From: Acanthamoeba lenticulata
Taxonomy: Eukaryota > Discosea > Longamoebia > Acanthamoebidae
DNA: 14,678 bases
Direction: 5' to 3'
Assembly (NCBI GenBank): GCA_002179805.1
Contig: NAVB01001823.1
Span: 1 to 14,678 of the forward strand
The position numbers and the translations under genes are program-made. The stretch's first letter is position 1; each line of letters starts with the position of its first letter. Shown here piece after piece: positions 1 to 8,253 of the stretch. The notes under the pieces are model-generated. The model searched no databases. It had not been told where the DNA came from and saw nothing but the letters and a program-made list of their open reading frames with translations.

Positions 1-1286
1 CACGTTGCTGCTGGCCCTCAAGGTGGCCTTCCCCGAGCGGGTTCACCTGATGCGCGGAAGCCATGAATGGCCACAGATGACGGAACACTGGGGCTTCAAA
101 GACGAGTGCTTGAAAAAGTACGCCGGCGGTGAAGAGTTGTGGCGGGCGTTCATGCACGTGTTCGACGCGCTGTGCTTGGCGGCCATCATCAACGACAAGC
201 TGCTCTGCCTGCACTCGGGCTTGAGCCCAAGCCTGGACACAATTGCACAAATTGAGGAACTTGACCGGTTCGTTTTTCTACTCTTATAATTTATATTTGC
301 GTATTCGTTCGTGCTGAGGATCATGATGGTGTGGTATCCGCAACCTTGGACTTTCCAAACAGGTTTCAAACGGACAACGAAATGCCAGTCGAGGGGCCAC
401 TGATTGACTTGGCTTGGAGCCAACCAGACGATTGCGAAGGCTGGGGCTTGGGGATTAGGGCTCCCAGTTATATCTTTGGACATGGTGCCGTCCCCCTCTC
501 TTCTTTTGGGGTCCAACATTCTTCTGCCCACCGGACTAGTGGCCACGAGTCACACTGTATGCTTACACAACACGCACACAACAGACATAACACGCGAGTG
601 GTTGGACAAGAACGGGCTTGATCTTCTCGTGACCACAAGCGCTCTCGTCATGGAGGTGCGTGTGTGTCTACTCTGGTGACTGTCATCATCAGCATAAGAC
701 GAATTTTGATACATGGTGGTGGACGTTCCTATTGGTGGTGATGCTAAAAACACACATACATCCACACGTACGACAGGGATTCCAGCGCATGCATGAGGGA
801 CGCGTGTTGATATTGTGGGGCGCCCCAAACTACTGCATGCGCTGTCGTAATCAGGCGGCTGTGCTTTGCGTGAGTGGGCACCCATCCGTACCGCACACCA
901 TGTACAGCCCGCCCGCACTGCACCAGCACACTACACACTCCACAAACACACACTCGTCTCCTCGGGCACTGCCCCCCCCCCCGCCACTCCGCTCTTCCTC
1001 TGACGTGCGGAGGGTGTGTGCAGTGTGACGTATGGCCCAGCGCCGAACCTGCCCCTCCCGGTGGAACGAGAGCTGCTCCTCCGCACGTACCTTTTCCTCA
1101 ACAAACGCGCTGTCTTGGCGATGATGGGGAAGGATGGGCCACAGCCCCCTCAACTTTGTTGGTGGTTTGTGGTGGTCGTCCCTCAGCTTTCCGCAAGACA
1201 AGGATCTGACGGATGCAGGTCTCGCGGTCTCCCTCTCCGATCCGAACATCGGTCTCAATTTGACGACGAGGCTGCCGGAGGCCTGA
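1..1286 (+). CDS. PPP-family serine/threonine protein phosphatase, 3' part, probably catalytically impaired
   Basis: Partial at the window edge. Proposed exons are 1-267, 363-484, 585-655, 777-869, 1013-1086 and 1187-1286, giving 241 residues from the codon at position 2. The order of motifs is that of PP1/PP2A/PP4/PP6 catalytic domains: RGSHE, GFKDECLKKY, LHSGLSPS, LAWSQPDD, a YIFGHD segment, LVMEG and APNYCMRCRNQAA, followed by YGPAP where family members have FDPAP. The upstream GDxHG and GDxVDRG motifs lie outside the window. Two metal-site motifs differ from the family: GNHE is GSHE, and RAHQ is TTSA (632-643), so a metal-ligand Asn and a metal-ligand His are missing. The C-terminus lacks the DYFL tail of PP2A-like enzymes. 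The first four exons are well supported by homology. The last two are less certain; they use an AG acceptor at 1012 because the better-looking CAG at 1021-1023 gives the wrong frame. A divergent or pseudophosphatase fits best. Confidence 0.8.
972..982. repeat. C homopolymer (11 nt) in phosphatase intron 4
   Basis: A run of eleven C lies just upstream of the proposed acceptor at 1012. Similar runs occur at 12748-12757 (ten G on the plus strand, in an MCCC2 intron) and 13322-13332 (eleven C, between the DYW relic and MCCC2). All are outside the coding segments proposed here and are places where read errors could occur. Confidence 0.9.
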
Positions 1287-1528
1287 ACAGTTTTCTGTAT
1301 TGGGACAAGGCACATTGAAAGCCACAAACGCCCTTGCAGAAATACTTGCGACAAAAGGAGGACATTTAATGTTAATATATTTTTACTTTTTATTCCAAGA
1401 ATAAGGGAATTGGATTCAGGCGGGAAGGGAAAAACGTACCTAACGCTACACAACACAAGCGGGAGACTGATTCCTGCCCCTTTTTCTACATCAGTGTTGA
1501 TAGATAGGTTAGAAGTAAGTAAGGCGCC
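1287..1528. other. Short intergenic region between phosphatase and UNG genes
   Basis: About 240 bp between two tandem plus-strand genes. It contains a markedly AT-rich block around 1365-1400 in an otherwise GC-rich setting, suitable for the 3' end of the upstream transcript, followed by about 130 bp that must hold the promoter of the glycosylase gene. No clear TATA box close to the ATG at 1529 and no ORF worth calling were seen. Confidence 0.5.
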
Positions 1529-3763
1529 ATGAATGACCTCACACCGGAGGAGAGGGCAATCAAGATTGAGGCGAATCGGCAAGCTGCTCTTGCCCGATTG
1601 AAGGCAAGGCGAGAGGCCGAACGCGACCGCATCTTGAGCTACTTGACAGACGAGTCTTGGCGCGAAGTGCTTCAAGAGGAGTTCACAAAGCCGTACTGGG
1701 AGGAGTTGATCAAGTTTTTGGAAGGCGAAGAAAAACCTATCTACCCGCCCACCGAACACATATTTGCCGCCCTTAATGCTTGTCCCTTCTCTTCGGTTAA
1801 AGCCGTCATCTTAGGTGCGTTCCTTCTCTTTCTTTTTTTTTACCGTTTTTGCATTATTAATCACAAGTGGACCAACAGGACAAGACCCTTACCCTGCGCC
1901 TCGGCAAGCACATGGCTTGTGTTTTTCGGTCAACAAGGGCGTTAATGTTCCTAAATCCCTCCAAAACATCTATAGCGAGCTCGCCACAGACAGTTCGTAT
2001 TCCTTTTGCCTCGTTGATCTCACACATTCGTATTTATTAACGCTTTTCACTTTTTCAAATGCTTTAGTTCCGGGCTTCAGGACCCCGAACCACGGCTACC
2101 TCATGTCATGGGCTCAGCAGGGCGTGCTGCTCCTCAACACGGTTCTCACCGTCGCGTACGCGCTGCTTCTCCTATTGGCACTACCGCGTTTACTCGTGTC
2201 TGCCATGGGCAGCCCAGAGCTCATACCCCCCACGCATTTCCCACATGCAGGCAAGGTCAGCCGAACTCACATGCTGGGCGAGGCTGGGAACATTTCACCG
2301 ACGCCGTCATCCGGGCCATCGACCAACGCAAGTCCCACGTCGTGTTCCTCCTCTGGGGCCAAAAGGCTAAGGTGTTTCTTCTTATTATTAAGTCACCACA
2401 CCCAGGCCTGGGTGCTTACATCGGATCTTGCTCGTGTCTCGCAGGATAAGCGCGTCATGATCGACGACCAGGCCCACCACATCCTCACCGCGGCGCACCC
2501 GTCGCCCCACTCGGCCGACGCGTACGAGCCTTGCCGTGTCCCGTCCGCGCTTGCCGCACCGGTTGTGTTTGCTGACCGTCAGCTGGTCGCGTGCGTGAAA
2601 TTCGCGTCGTCTGTGCAGGGGCTTCTTTGGATGCCGCCACTTCTCGCAGACGAACGAGTTGTTGCAGAGCCACAACCTGAGCCCCATTGACTGGTACGAC
2701 CCCAACACCTCCAAGGAAGGGGGGAGGCTTGCAGGACGCTTTTCCGTGCTGATGTCTTGCTCCTCCGCCGTGTGCAGGAACTTGGAGGAGACAGCGACGC
2801 CGGGGGCGGATTATCCGACTCCCCCAAGCTCGCCCGGCGAGCAGGACGGTGGCTATGGCAGCAGTACGCCCAGCCGAGGGCAAAAGCGAAGGCTCGACAG
2901 CGCGCCGTCGTCAACCTACGACTCGTCGTCATCTACAGGCAGCAACCGCGGCAACGACACGTGCTACAAGTGCGGCGAGACCGGCCACTGGTCCAGTCAG
3001 TGCCCCAACCCCAACAAGCGCGCCCGGGGCGAGGTGCCGACCAGCCTGCCCTTTCCCCTTCCCCATCTCCATCGTGTCGAGTGTTGCTTACTGGTGTGTG
3101 ATGCGGTCGTCCAATCATGATTGGATGCAGGACGGTGGGGCCTTTGCGGCCGTGGAGGCCAACGGGCCGCCGTGCAGCCACAACGAGCCGTCCAAGGTGT
3201 GCACCGTGCGCAAGGAGGGCCCCAACCAGGGGCGCCAGTTCTACGCGTGTGCCCAGCCGCGCGAGTCCCAATGCCGATTCTTCCAATGGACCGACGAGCC
3301 CCCGCGCACCTCCAACGGCGGCGGCAGCTTTGGCGGCAGCGGCGGCACCAACTCGCCGGCACGCGGAGGCATGCGTGGCGGCGCAAGCGGTGGCCAACCG
3401 TGCTTCAAGTGCCAAGAGACCGGCCACTGGGCGCGTGACTGCCCCAACCAGCCCGCCTCGTCCTCTTCTTCTTCCTACGGTGGCTTGCGGAACGCCTTCG
3501 GCGGCGGCGGTGCCACTGGTGGCGGCGGCGCAAGCGGTAGCCAGACGTGCTACAAGTGCCGTGAGACCGGCCACTGGGCACGCGACTGCCCCAACGCCTC
3601 TGGCGGCGGCGGCTATGGTGGTGGCGGTGGCGGCGGATATGGCGGCAGTCGAGGAGGCGGCGGCTTTGGTGGTGGCGGCCGAGGAGGAGGAGGAGGAGGA
3701 AGCGGGGAGTGCTTCAAGTGCCACCAGACCGGCCATTGGGCGCGAGACTGCCCCGACGCTTGA
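1529..3763 (+). CDS. UNG: Uracil-DNA glycosylase fused to CCHC zinc knuckles and a GRF zinc finger
   Basis: Eight exons: 1529-1814, 1879-1992, 2068-2155, 2251-2371, 2445-2521, 2619-2693, 2778-3033 and 3131-3763, coding for 549 residues. Residues 1-254 form a family-1 UNG, which excises uracil from DNA to start base excision repair. Visible motifs are GQDPY (general base Asp98), [17 protein letters not shown] (uracil-reading Asn157), FLLWG, HPSP (His221), GFFGCRHFS and PIDW. The N-terminus, with [14 protein letters not shown], resembles the RPA-binding helix of human UNG2. After PIDW the frame continues through a Ser/Pro linker with basic KKR-like patches into a zinc knuckle (C316, C319, H324, C329), a GRF finger (C354, H356, C379, C387; FFQW at 389-392), and knuckles at 430-443, 479-492 and 533-546 joined by Gly-rich linkers. 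Oddities: the usual DPYHGP reads DPYPAP, and HPSPL reads HPSPH. No mitochondrial presequence is evident, so a nuclear role is inferred. Confidence 0.92.
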
Positions 3764-3898
3764 ACCCCCTCCCCCGCCCCTTTTCTCTCATGGTCTTACC
3801 CAATCACTCATTCGTTTTTTGTCCCCTGTCTTTCTAGGAGAGGAGGAGGAGGTCTGTTTGGGGAGTCTATCTACACACGGGGGGGAGGGGGAGGACGC
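3764..3898. other. Convergent 3' UTR region
   Basis: Only 135 bp separate the stop codon of the UNG fusion from the stop codon of the minus-strand charged-repeat gene, so the two transcripts meet tail to tail. It contains a purine-rich GAGGAGGAGG tract and G-runs. No consensus AATAAA was seen on either strand. Confidence 0.6.
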
Positions 3899-5200
3899 TC
3901 AGACGACCTGCTCGGGGGTGGCCTCGCGTGGTTGGGTGTCGTGGGGCGAGGTGACGATCATGGGCGAGAAGTTGCGCAGCGTCGTCTTGTCCACTTCGGC
4001 CTTTGTCTCGGTCTTGGTCTCAGTCGTGGTGGTCGTCTGCACGACGGCCTCGTCGACGGTGGTCACCACCTCGGCGCCCTGGACGACGTCTTCAGCGACC
4101 TGCGCGTCGACGTCCATCACCACCACGGCCGGGACCACGGCTGCCGACTCGGCCTGTTGGAGCTGTTGTTGTTGTTGTTGATGCTGTTGCTGCTCGAGGA
4201 AGAGGGCGGCGCGGCGCTGAGCCTTGTCGGCCAGCTTGCGGGCCTTGCGCTCGAGCTTGGCGGCGCGCTTCTCGGCCTTGCGCTGGGCCTTGACCACGCG
4301 GGCCTCAGCGGCGCGCTGCGCCTGTTCCTCGAGCTCGCGCACGCGGGCCTCGAGTGCCGCCGTGTCGCTCTGGATCACGAGCCGCTCGATCACCACCGGC
4401 ACGCCCGTCTGCGTGACCAACGCGGTGCCGTCGGCCGCTGTTGTGACTTGGGCATTGCTGATGTCGGGGAATGACTCCACAAGCGCCATGTTGGGGAGCA
4501 CGACTTCCTTCTACAACAACATGGTCCCGTTAGAAGTAGAAGCGTGTAGAGAGAAAGACCAAAAAAGAAGTCGTACGAGGATGAGGGGAGTGATGCGCTC
4601 GACGATCTTGCGGTGAACGGTCTCTTCAATAATGGGAGGCAGCGCCTCGACGTGCTGAACCTCGCTCACCACCTCAGACCGGCTCTGTACCACGGGGGCG
4701 GGGCCAGGCAAGAACGTGGAGGAAGAAGTGCCAGCAGAAGCCTCGACCACGCGGGTGCCGAGCTCCTCGTGAAGGGGTGGTTTGATCTCGAGGATGGTGG
4801 CCTTGGTGACCTTCTGCACGACGGGCTGTACGATTTGGTGGACCTCTACTTGGTAGCGGTCCCGGTGTACGATGGGCTGCACTCGGGTGGTCTCCACCCG
4901 GTGAATCTTTTCGATAACCTTCGCCTCCTCGCACTGGACCTGCTTCTCGACGGGTGTGTGAACCACCTTGACGTGCACCTGTTCTTCCTCTGCCTCCCTC
5001 TCCTTCTCCTTCCTGACCTTCTTCTTTTCCTCTTCCTCTCGAGAGGCTTTCTCGTCTCGTGCTCTCTTCATCTTTGCGTCTTCAGGAGGAGGAGAAGGGG
5101 CAGTGGAGGAGGAGGAGGATGAAGAAGAAGAAGACGACTGGGAGACGTGAAGCGACGCAGGCGGGGTCGGACTGAGGATGTCACGAATAATAGAGAACAT
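3899..5200 (-). CDS. Charged-repeat protein with basic coiled coil and poly-Q (paralogue A)
   Basis: Two exons, 5200-4577 and 4510-3899, joined by a 66-nt intron, giving 411 residues. The junction is fixed by homology: ITPLIL joins KEVVLPN, matching VTPVIEREVVIPH in the paralogue at 5965-6648. Order of segments: a short N-terminus (MFSIIRDIL), a run of about eleven Ser, a K/R/E-rich stretch, then a domain of Val/Glu/Ile/Pro motifs such as VQPIVHRDR, VQPVV, LGTRVVEA and IIEETVHRKI. The second exon adds an Ala/Arg/Lys-rich predicted coiled coil, a Gln tract with one His interruption, and a Thr/Val/Glu-rich acidic tail. The repeat style recalls alveolin-type charged repeats and a family of fungal proteins annotated as putative allergens; this is a resemblance, not an assignment. 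Function is unknown; a structural or stress-related role is a guess. Confidence 0.82.
4164..4196 (-). repeat. CAA/CAG triplet tract encoding poly-Gln in paralogue A
   Basis: TTG/CTG triplets on the plus strand read as CAA/CAG on the coding strand and encode the Gln-rich tract (QQQHQQQQQQLQQ) of the charged-repeat protein. It lies at the end of the basic coiled-coil segment. Mixed CAA and CAG codons make it a less unstable tract than a pure CAG run. Confidence 0.8.
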
Positions 5201-5964
5201 CTGGATCGGTGGACGCTGCCATCCCAGGTCAGCGTTGTGCCCAAGTCCATGCTAGCAGCAGCACTCCATGCTCATGAGGAGAAGAAGAAGAAGAAGGCCA
5301 CAAACAAACCAAAGGGCGGGGGCTGTGTGTACCTCAATGGTGGCTGAAGTGAAGAAGACGAGTCGTGTTGGGGAGGTGACTTGGCGGTGGCGGGGGGAGG
5401 GACTTTGATGGGGAATGGTGGAAGCCTGCAAGAGACGGGCAGGACGAGCCTAAGGGATGCGCGAGAACCTCCGACGGTGGACAGCGCAAGCACAAGCAGA
5501 TGGCCCGAACGCCTTTCGTCCGCTTTCCTGGGGGAGTTCTCCTTGCGAAAAAGAAAACGCCTAACCAATCATCCGGTTGATCTTACGAGATTTTAAACGT
5601 ACCGGAATTTCCATTGGATGACTTCAAAAGCTGGGTATCTCGGTGGGCGTGCCTTGGGAGGTCCCAGGTAACCACCACTCCTCCTGTTCAATGGCCGAAC
5701 CAGTCGTCAACACGCGAAGTTCGGGACTGAGAATGCTCGATCTCGCCCAGCACCTTGAACGAAATCCCTGGTGGGCGCTTGCGGCAGGTGGTCCCATTCC
5801 CGAATTCGGAGGGAACCGGGCTGGAACTGACCCAAACTCCTTGTAGGGGCGGCCGTGCATAAATGCTGGCCTGGCCGCCGTGGTTTTAGCATAAACTCAA
5901 CACTCAACCAGCAACAACAACAGCCACAACAGCTTCAACCCCAACCGCGCCCCTCAAGCAGAAC
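5201..5964. promoter_or_regulatory. Divergent promoter region between paralogues A and B
   Basis: 764 bp between the start codons of two divergently transcribed paralogues. Short open frames occur on both strands but none shows a recognisable motif, splice structure or homology, so none is called. Visible landmarks are a GAAGAAGAAG repeat at about 5280-5297, close upstream of the minus-strand ATG, a perfect 10-bp palindrome CCGAATTCGG at 5800-5809, and a TATA-like ATAAAT at 5859-5864 bracketed by GC-rich inverted arms. No equally clear TATA element was found for the minus-strand gene. Confidence 0.6.
5859..5864 (+). promoter_or_regulatory. Putative TATA box of paralogue B
   Basis: ATAAAT within GTGCATAAATGC, about 100 bp upstream of the ATG at 5965. 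A start site some 30 bp downstream would fall near 5890 and leave a CA-rich 5' leader of roughly 70 nt, rich in AAC and CAA triplets and free of ATG. Seven-base inverted arms GGCGGCC (5848-5854) and GGCCGCC (5873-5879) flank the element. Confidence 0.6.
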
Positions 5965-6648
5965 ATGGACATCCTCAAGCAGATTTTCGTCGCTCCTGCC
6001 GAGTCGACCACCGCCACGACGACCGAGAAGAAGGAGGACAAGATGGTCGTGGAGACCACGGTCACGCAGGAGAACCTCCGCTCAGCGGACGTGGTCAAGG
6101 AGGGCGTGACCTACACCAAGGAGGTGCAGTGCCAGCCGCAGAAGGAGATCGAGCGCATCCGCGAGGTCGAGATCGAGAAGGTGCAGCCCGTGGTGCACAT
6201 CGACCGCGAGCAGACCGAGGTGCGCCAGGTCGTACAGCCCATCCTCGAGAAGGAGGTGCGGCCCACGCTCGTGACCAGGGAGGCCAAGGAGATCGAGCTG
6301 GGCACGCGCCAGGAGAAGGCCAGCGGCGTGCCGACGCCGCTCGAGGGCCGCAGCCTCGGCGCCGCGCCCACCATCGAGTCCCGGACCGAGTTCCTCGGCG
6401 TCGACAAGCAGCGCCAGGAGCTCAAGCCCATCGTCGAGGAGACCATCCACAAGAAGGTCATCGAGCAGGTGACGCCCGTCATCGAGCGCGAGGTCGTCAT
6501 CCCGCACCTCATCGAGCAGACCAAGCACATCCACGAGACCGTCCAGGAGAAGGAGGTCATCACCCATGAAGTCCGCGCCCCGATCACCATGGAGCAGTGG
6601 GAGAAGCAGGAGGGCGCCGTCTGCAAGATCTCTTCCCAGAAGTCTTAA
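5965..6648 (+). CDS. Charged-repeat protein (paralogue B), intronless, highly biased codons
   Basis: A single exon of 227 residues. The N-terminus MDILKQIF parallels MFSIIRDIL of paralogue A. The rest is made of Val/Glu/Ile/Pro motifs: VQCQPQKEIERI, VQPVVHIDREQTEV, VVQPILEKEV, LGTRQEKA, PIVEETIHKKVIEQ, VTPVIEREVVIPH, LIEQTKHIHETVQE. It is strongly charged and has no signal peptide or membrane segment. Alignment by eye with paralogue A runs for about 140 residues, almost to the end, but B lacks A's Ser-run, basic coiled coil and poly-Q tail and has no intron. Nearly every codon ends in G or C, more extreme than in the neighbours, which together with a TATA-like box and a close AATAAA suggests high expression. 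Possible relatives are alveolin-like and fungal allergen-like repeat proteins; function is unknown. Confidence 0.9.
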   Translation: MDILKQIFVAPAESTTATTTEKKEDKMVVETTVTQENLRSADVVKEGVTYTKEVQCQPQKEIERIREVEIEKVQPVVHIDREQTEVRQVVQPILEKEVRPTLVTREAKEIELGTRQEKASGVPTPLEGRSLGAAPTIESRTEFLGVDKQRQELKPIVEETIHKKVIEQVTPVIEREVVIPHLIEQTKHIHETVQEKEVITHEVRAPITMEQWEKQEGAVCKISSQKS

Positions 6649-6677
6649 GCAGCCAGCCACCACACGCGCAACAACAC

Positions 6678-6683
6678 AATAAA
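6678..6683 (+). terminator. Polyadenylation signal of paralogue B
   Basis: AATAAA lies 30 nt after the TAA stop of the charged-repeat gene, within an A-rich, CA-rich 3' leader. Position and orientation fit a standard cleavage signal for this transcript. Confidence 0.75.
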
Positions 6684-6952
6684 AACCAAGTAGCGAGCAT
6701 ATGCTCGCCTTCTCATCAACTCGAGTTTACGCGTAAAATCCCCTCCAAAGGTCGCACCACTAGAAGAGGCTCTTGTAGCGCCACTTTCTGTTCAGGGCTC
6801 TTATGAACATGAAATGAGCTCATGGCCTTGTAGGTTTGGGCCTTCATGTAGGACTTGAAAACTCGCCAGGTAGCGCACGAGGCCAGCGGAATGGGCTCGT
6901 CGGAGCAGACGATCGTGAAGGCAAGCACGCCCGTGCGAGGAAGCAGGAGAAG

Positions 6953-6958
6953 AATAAA
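6953..6958 (+). terminator. Second plus-strand AATAAA with GT-rich downstream element
   Basis: AATAAA followed within 15 nt by a run rich in GTT and TTGTG, the usual arrangement of a cleavage site and its downstream element. No plus-strand gene ends here unless transcripts of paralogue B use it as a distal site, so its use is uncertain. Confidence 0.35.
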
Positions 6959-7003
6959 AAAAGTTGTTGTTTTGTGTTGTGGACAAGTCGCGAGCACTCG
7001 TCC

Positions 7004-8039
7004 TCAGGCGGCCGTCTGGTCGGCCTGTTGCTGGTTGTCGCCGGTCGGCTTCTGGCCGAGGATCTTCTCCTTGTAGAGGTCCCAGAGCTCGACCTGCTTC
7101 GTGGTGACAACAAGCGGGTGCACGCCCATCTCCTTCGCCACTCGGTCCCTCTTGGCCTCCCACGCCTGTCGCTCCTCCTTGTTTTGGCCTCGGACAAACT
7201 TGCCCAGCGGCTTCTTCTCTTCTCCCGCCTGTGGAGGCCAACCAAGAGAGGCGCGTAGAGGTTATTGCATAATCAACTTGATGTTGAACACTCACGCTAC
7301 TCGACGACAAATGTACGTACCACCAAAGGCACTTCCTTGAGCTTTACGGTAAGGTGCACTCTGCATGCAACGCACATGTCAAACCGTGCAGTCTGCAGCA
7401 TTGTGCAGCTATGGGGCGTACCTCTTGCGCCTCATAATGCCAATGCGCCCTTTGGCGTGGTAGTTTACCCTCATGTTTCCGTATTGTCCCTTCGTAGCGT
7501 AAATCTCATCTGATGCAGATGCAAGACGTAAAGAGTGAACAAAATGGGCGGCAGAGAAAACTAGGAGGAAACGAACCGACAACGAGACGCTCGGGATCAA
7601 GGCCAAACTTCACCTCGGCCTTTTGGCGAGCCTTCTCAATCGTCTCGATCACCCGAGGAGCAATGTGCTTTTGGCTGAATTTGAGCTGGATGACTGCTTC
7701 GCGGTAGCTGAGCCTCCGAATTTGCCGCAGGAGGTGATCGATCCTCTTCATGCTTGCCGGAAGGTTGGTGGTCTTCGCCCGGACCTCGGTAATTTTCACC
7801 TTGGTGCCGAGATCGTACTCTTTTTGCTGGACTTCTTCGTATGCCTTGGTGAAAATGTCCTCACCCAGCATGCTCGAGGTAGCATACGATCGGGTGGCGG
7901 CAATTGCAGGAATGTGATGGCGGGTGGAAAGAAGAGAACGGCTCATTAGCCCACTGAGAGCACATGATCCATTGGTAGCCGGAACCACAACCAGCCTGCG
8001 GCTGCAACCGCTAAATCCCGCTGCTGTGGCCCGACGCAT
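7004..8039 (-). CDS. MRPL22: Mitochondrial large-subunit ribosomal protein uL22m
   Basis: Four exons: 8039-7577, 7509-7422, 7360-7321 and 7228-7004, giving 271 residues. The uL22 core starts near residue 88 and includes KRIDHLLRQIRRLSYREAVI, LKFSQKHIAPRVIETIEKA and VKFGLDPERLVV, continuing across introns into GRIGIMRRKRVHLTVKLKEV, the hairpin and C-terminal strand that in this family line the nascent-peptide exit tunnel. The first 56 residues lack acidic residues, are rich in Arg, Ser and Ala, and end in RSYATSS, as expected of a mitochondrial presequence. The ATG at 8039 is chosen because the open frame further upstream has no ATG. The 40-nt third exon is easy to miss; without it the frame breaks. 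The C-terminus adds a charged extension of about 75 residues beyond bacterial uL22. It shares a short upstream region with the divergent ABTB1 gene. Confidence 0.9.
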
Positions 8040-8253
8040 GTTTGTTTGGTCGATCAATCGATTCGCCCACAAGAAATACAAAGAAAAATTAAAAAAGAAA
8101 ATGTTGATGCAAACGCAAGTGTTTGAGCGGAAGGACTGCCCGTAGAAGCGACGTGATCACGCCGATTTCGTTGCTCTGTCCGTCACTCCGTTCTGCCCAA
8201 AAGGTTAGCATCTTCCAGACTTTTTAAGACCTCCAGAGCGCCCGTTATCAACA
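8040..8253. promoter_or_regulatory. Shared divergent promoter of uL22m and ABTB1
   Basis: 214 bp between two divergent start codons. It includes an A-rich stretch at about 8070-8105 on the uL22m side and a TTTTTAAGA element at about 8220-8228, roughly 30 bp before the ABTB1 ATG. If the latter acts as a TATA box the ABTB1 leader would be only a few nucleotides long, so its role is uncertain. Confidence 0.5.

Larger units (their letters stand above)
6649..7003. other. Intergenic region with an unexplained coding-like segment
   Basis: 355 bp between the ends of paralogue B (+) and uL22m (-), which converge here. It holds the AATAAA of B at 6678-6683 and a second plus-strand AATAAA at 6953-6958 followed by a GT-rich stretch. 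On the minus strand an open frame runs from about 6997 to 6716. Its middle part (about 6935-6820, containing GVLAFTIVCSDEPIP and WRVFKSYMKAQTYKAM) has about 85 percent G/C at third positions but no ATG at its head and no AG acceptor just upstream, so it is not called as a gene. Confidence 0.5.

Noticed and set aside
1021..1023. CAG acceptor for phosphatase exon 5
   Set aside because: It looks better than the AG at 1012 but puts the following sequence in a Pro/Ala-rich frame without YGPAP or the later coding segment.
851..1759. 302-residue minus-strand open frame
   Set aside because: Runs antisense across phosphatase exons, the intergenic gap and UNG exon 1; no homology seen.
2933..3736. 267-residue Ala-rich minus-strand open frame
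   Set aside because: Antisense of the Gly-rich zinc-knuckle region; Gly codons read as Ala/Thr on the other strand.
2749..3763. Zinc-knuckle/GRF protein as a separate gene starting at the ATG near 2749
   Set aside because: Only about 55 bp would separate it from the UNG PIDW codons, there is no stop between them, and a clean GTACGA-CAG intron (2694-2777) joins both parts in phase.
3117..4181. 354-residue plus-strand open frame
   Set aside because: It is a frame-shifted shadow of the zinc-knuckle exon and the charged-repeat gene; composition is Ala/Arg/Pro-rich with no domain, as expected in GC-rich coding DNA.
8040..8081. Upstream start for uL22m at 8081
   Set aside because: The codon there is TTG; the ATG at 8039 begins a good presequence.
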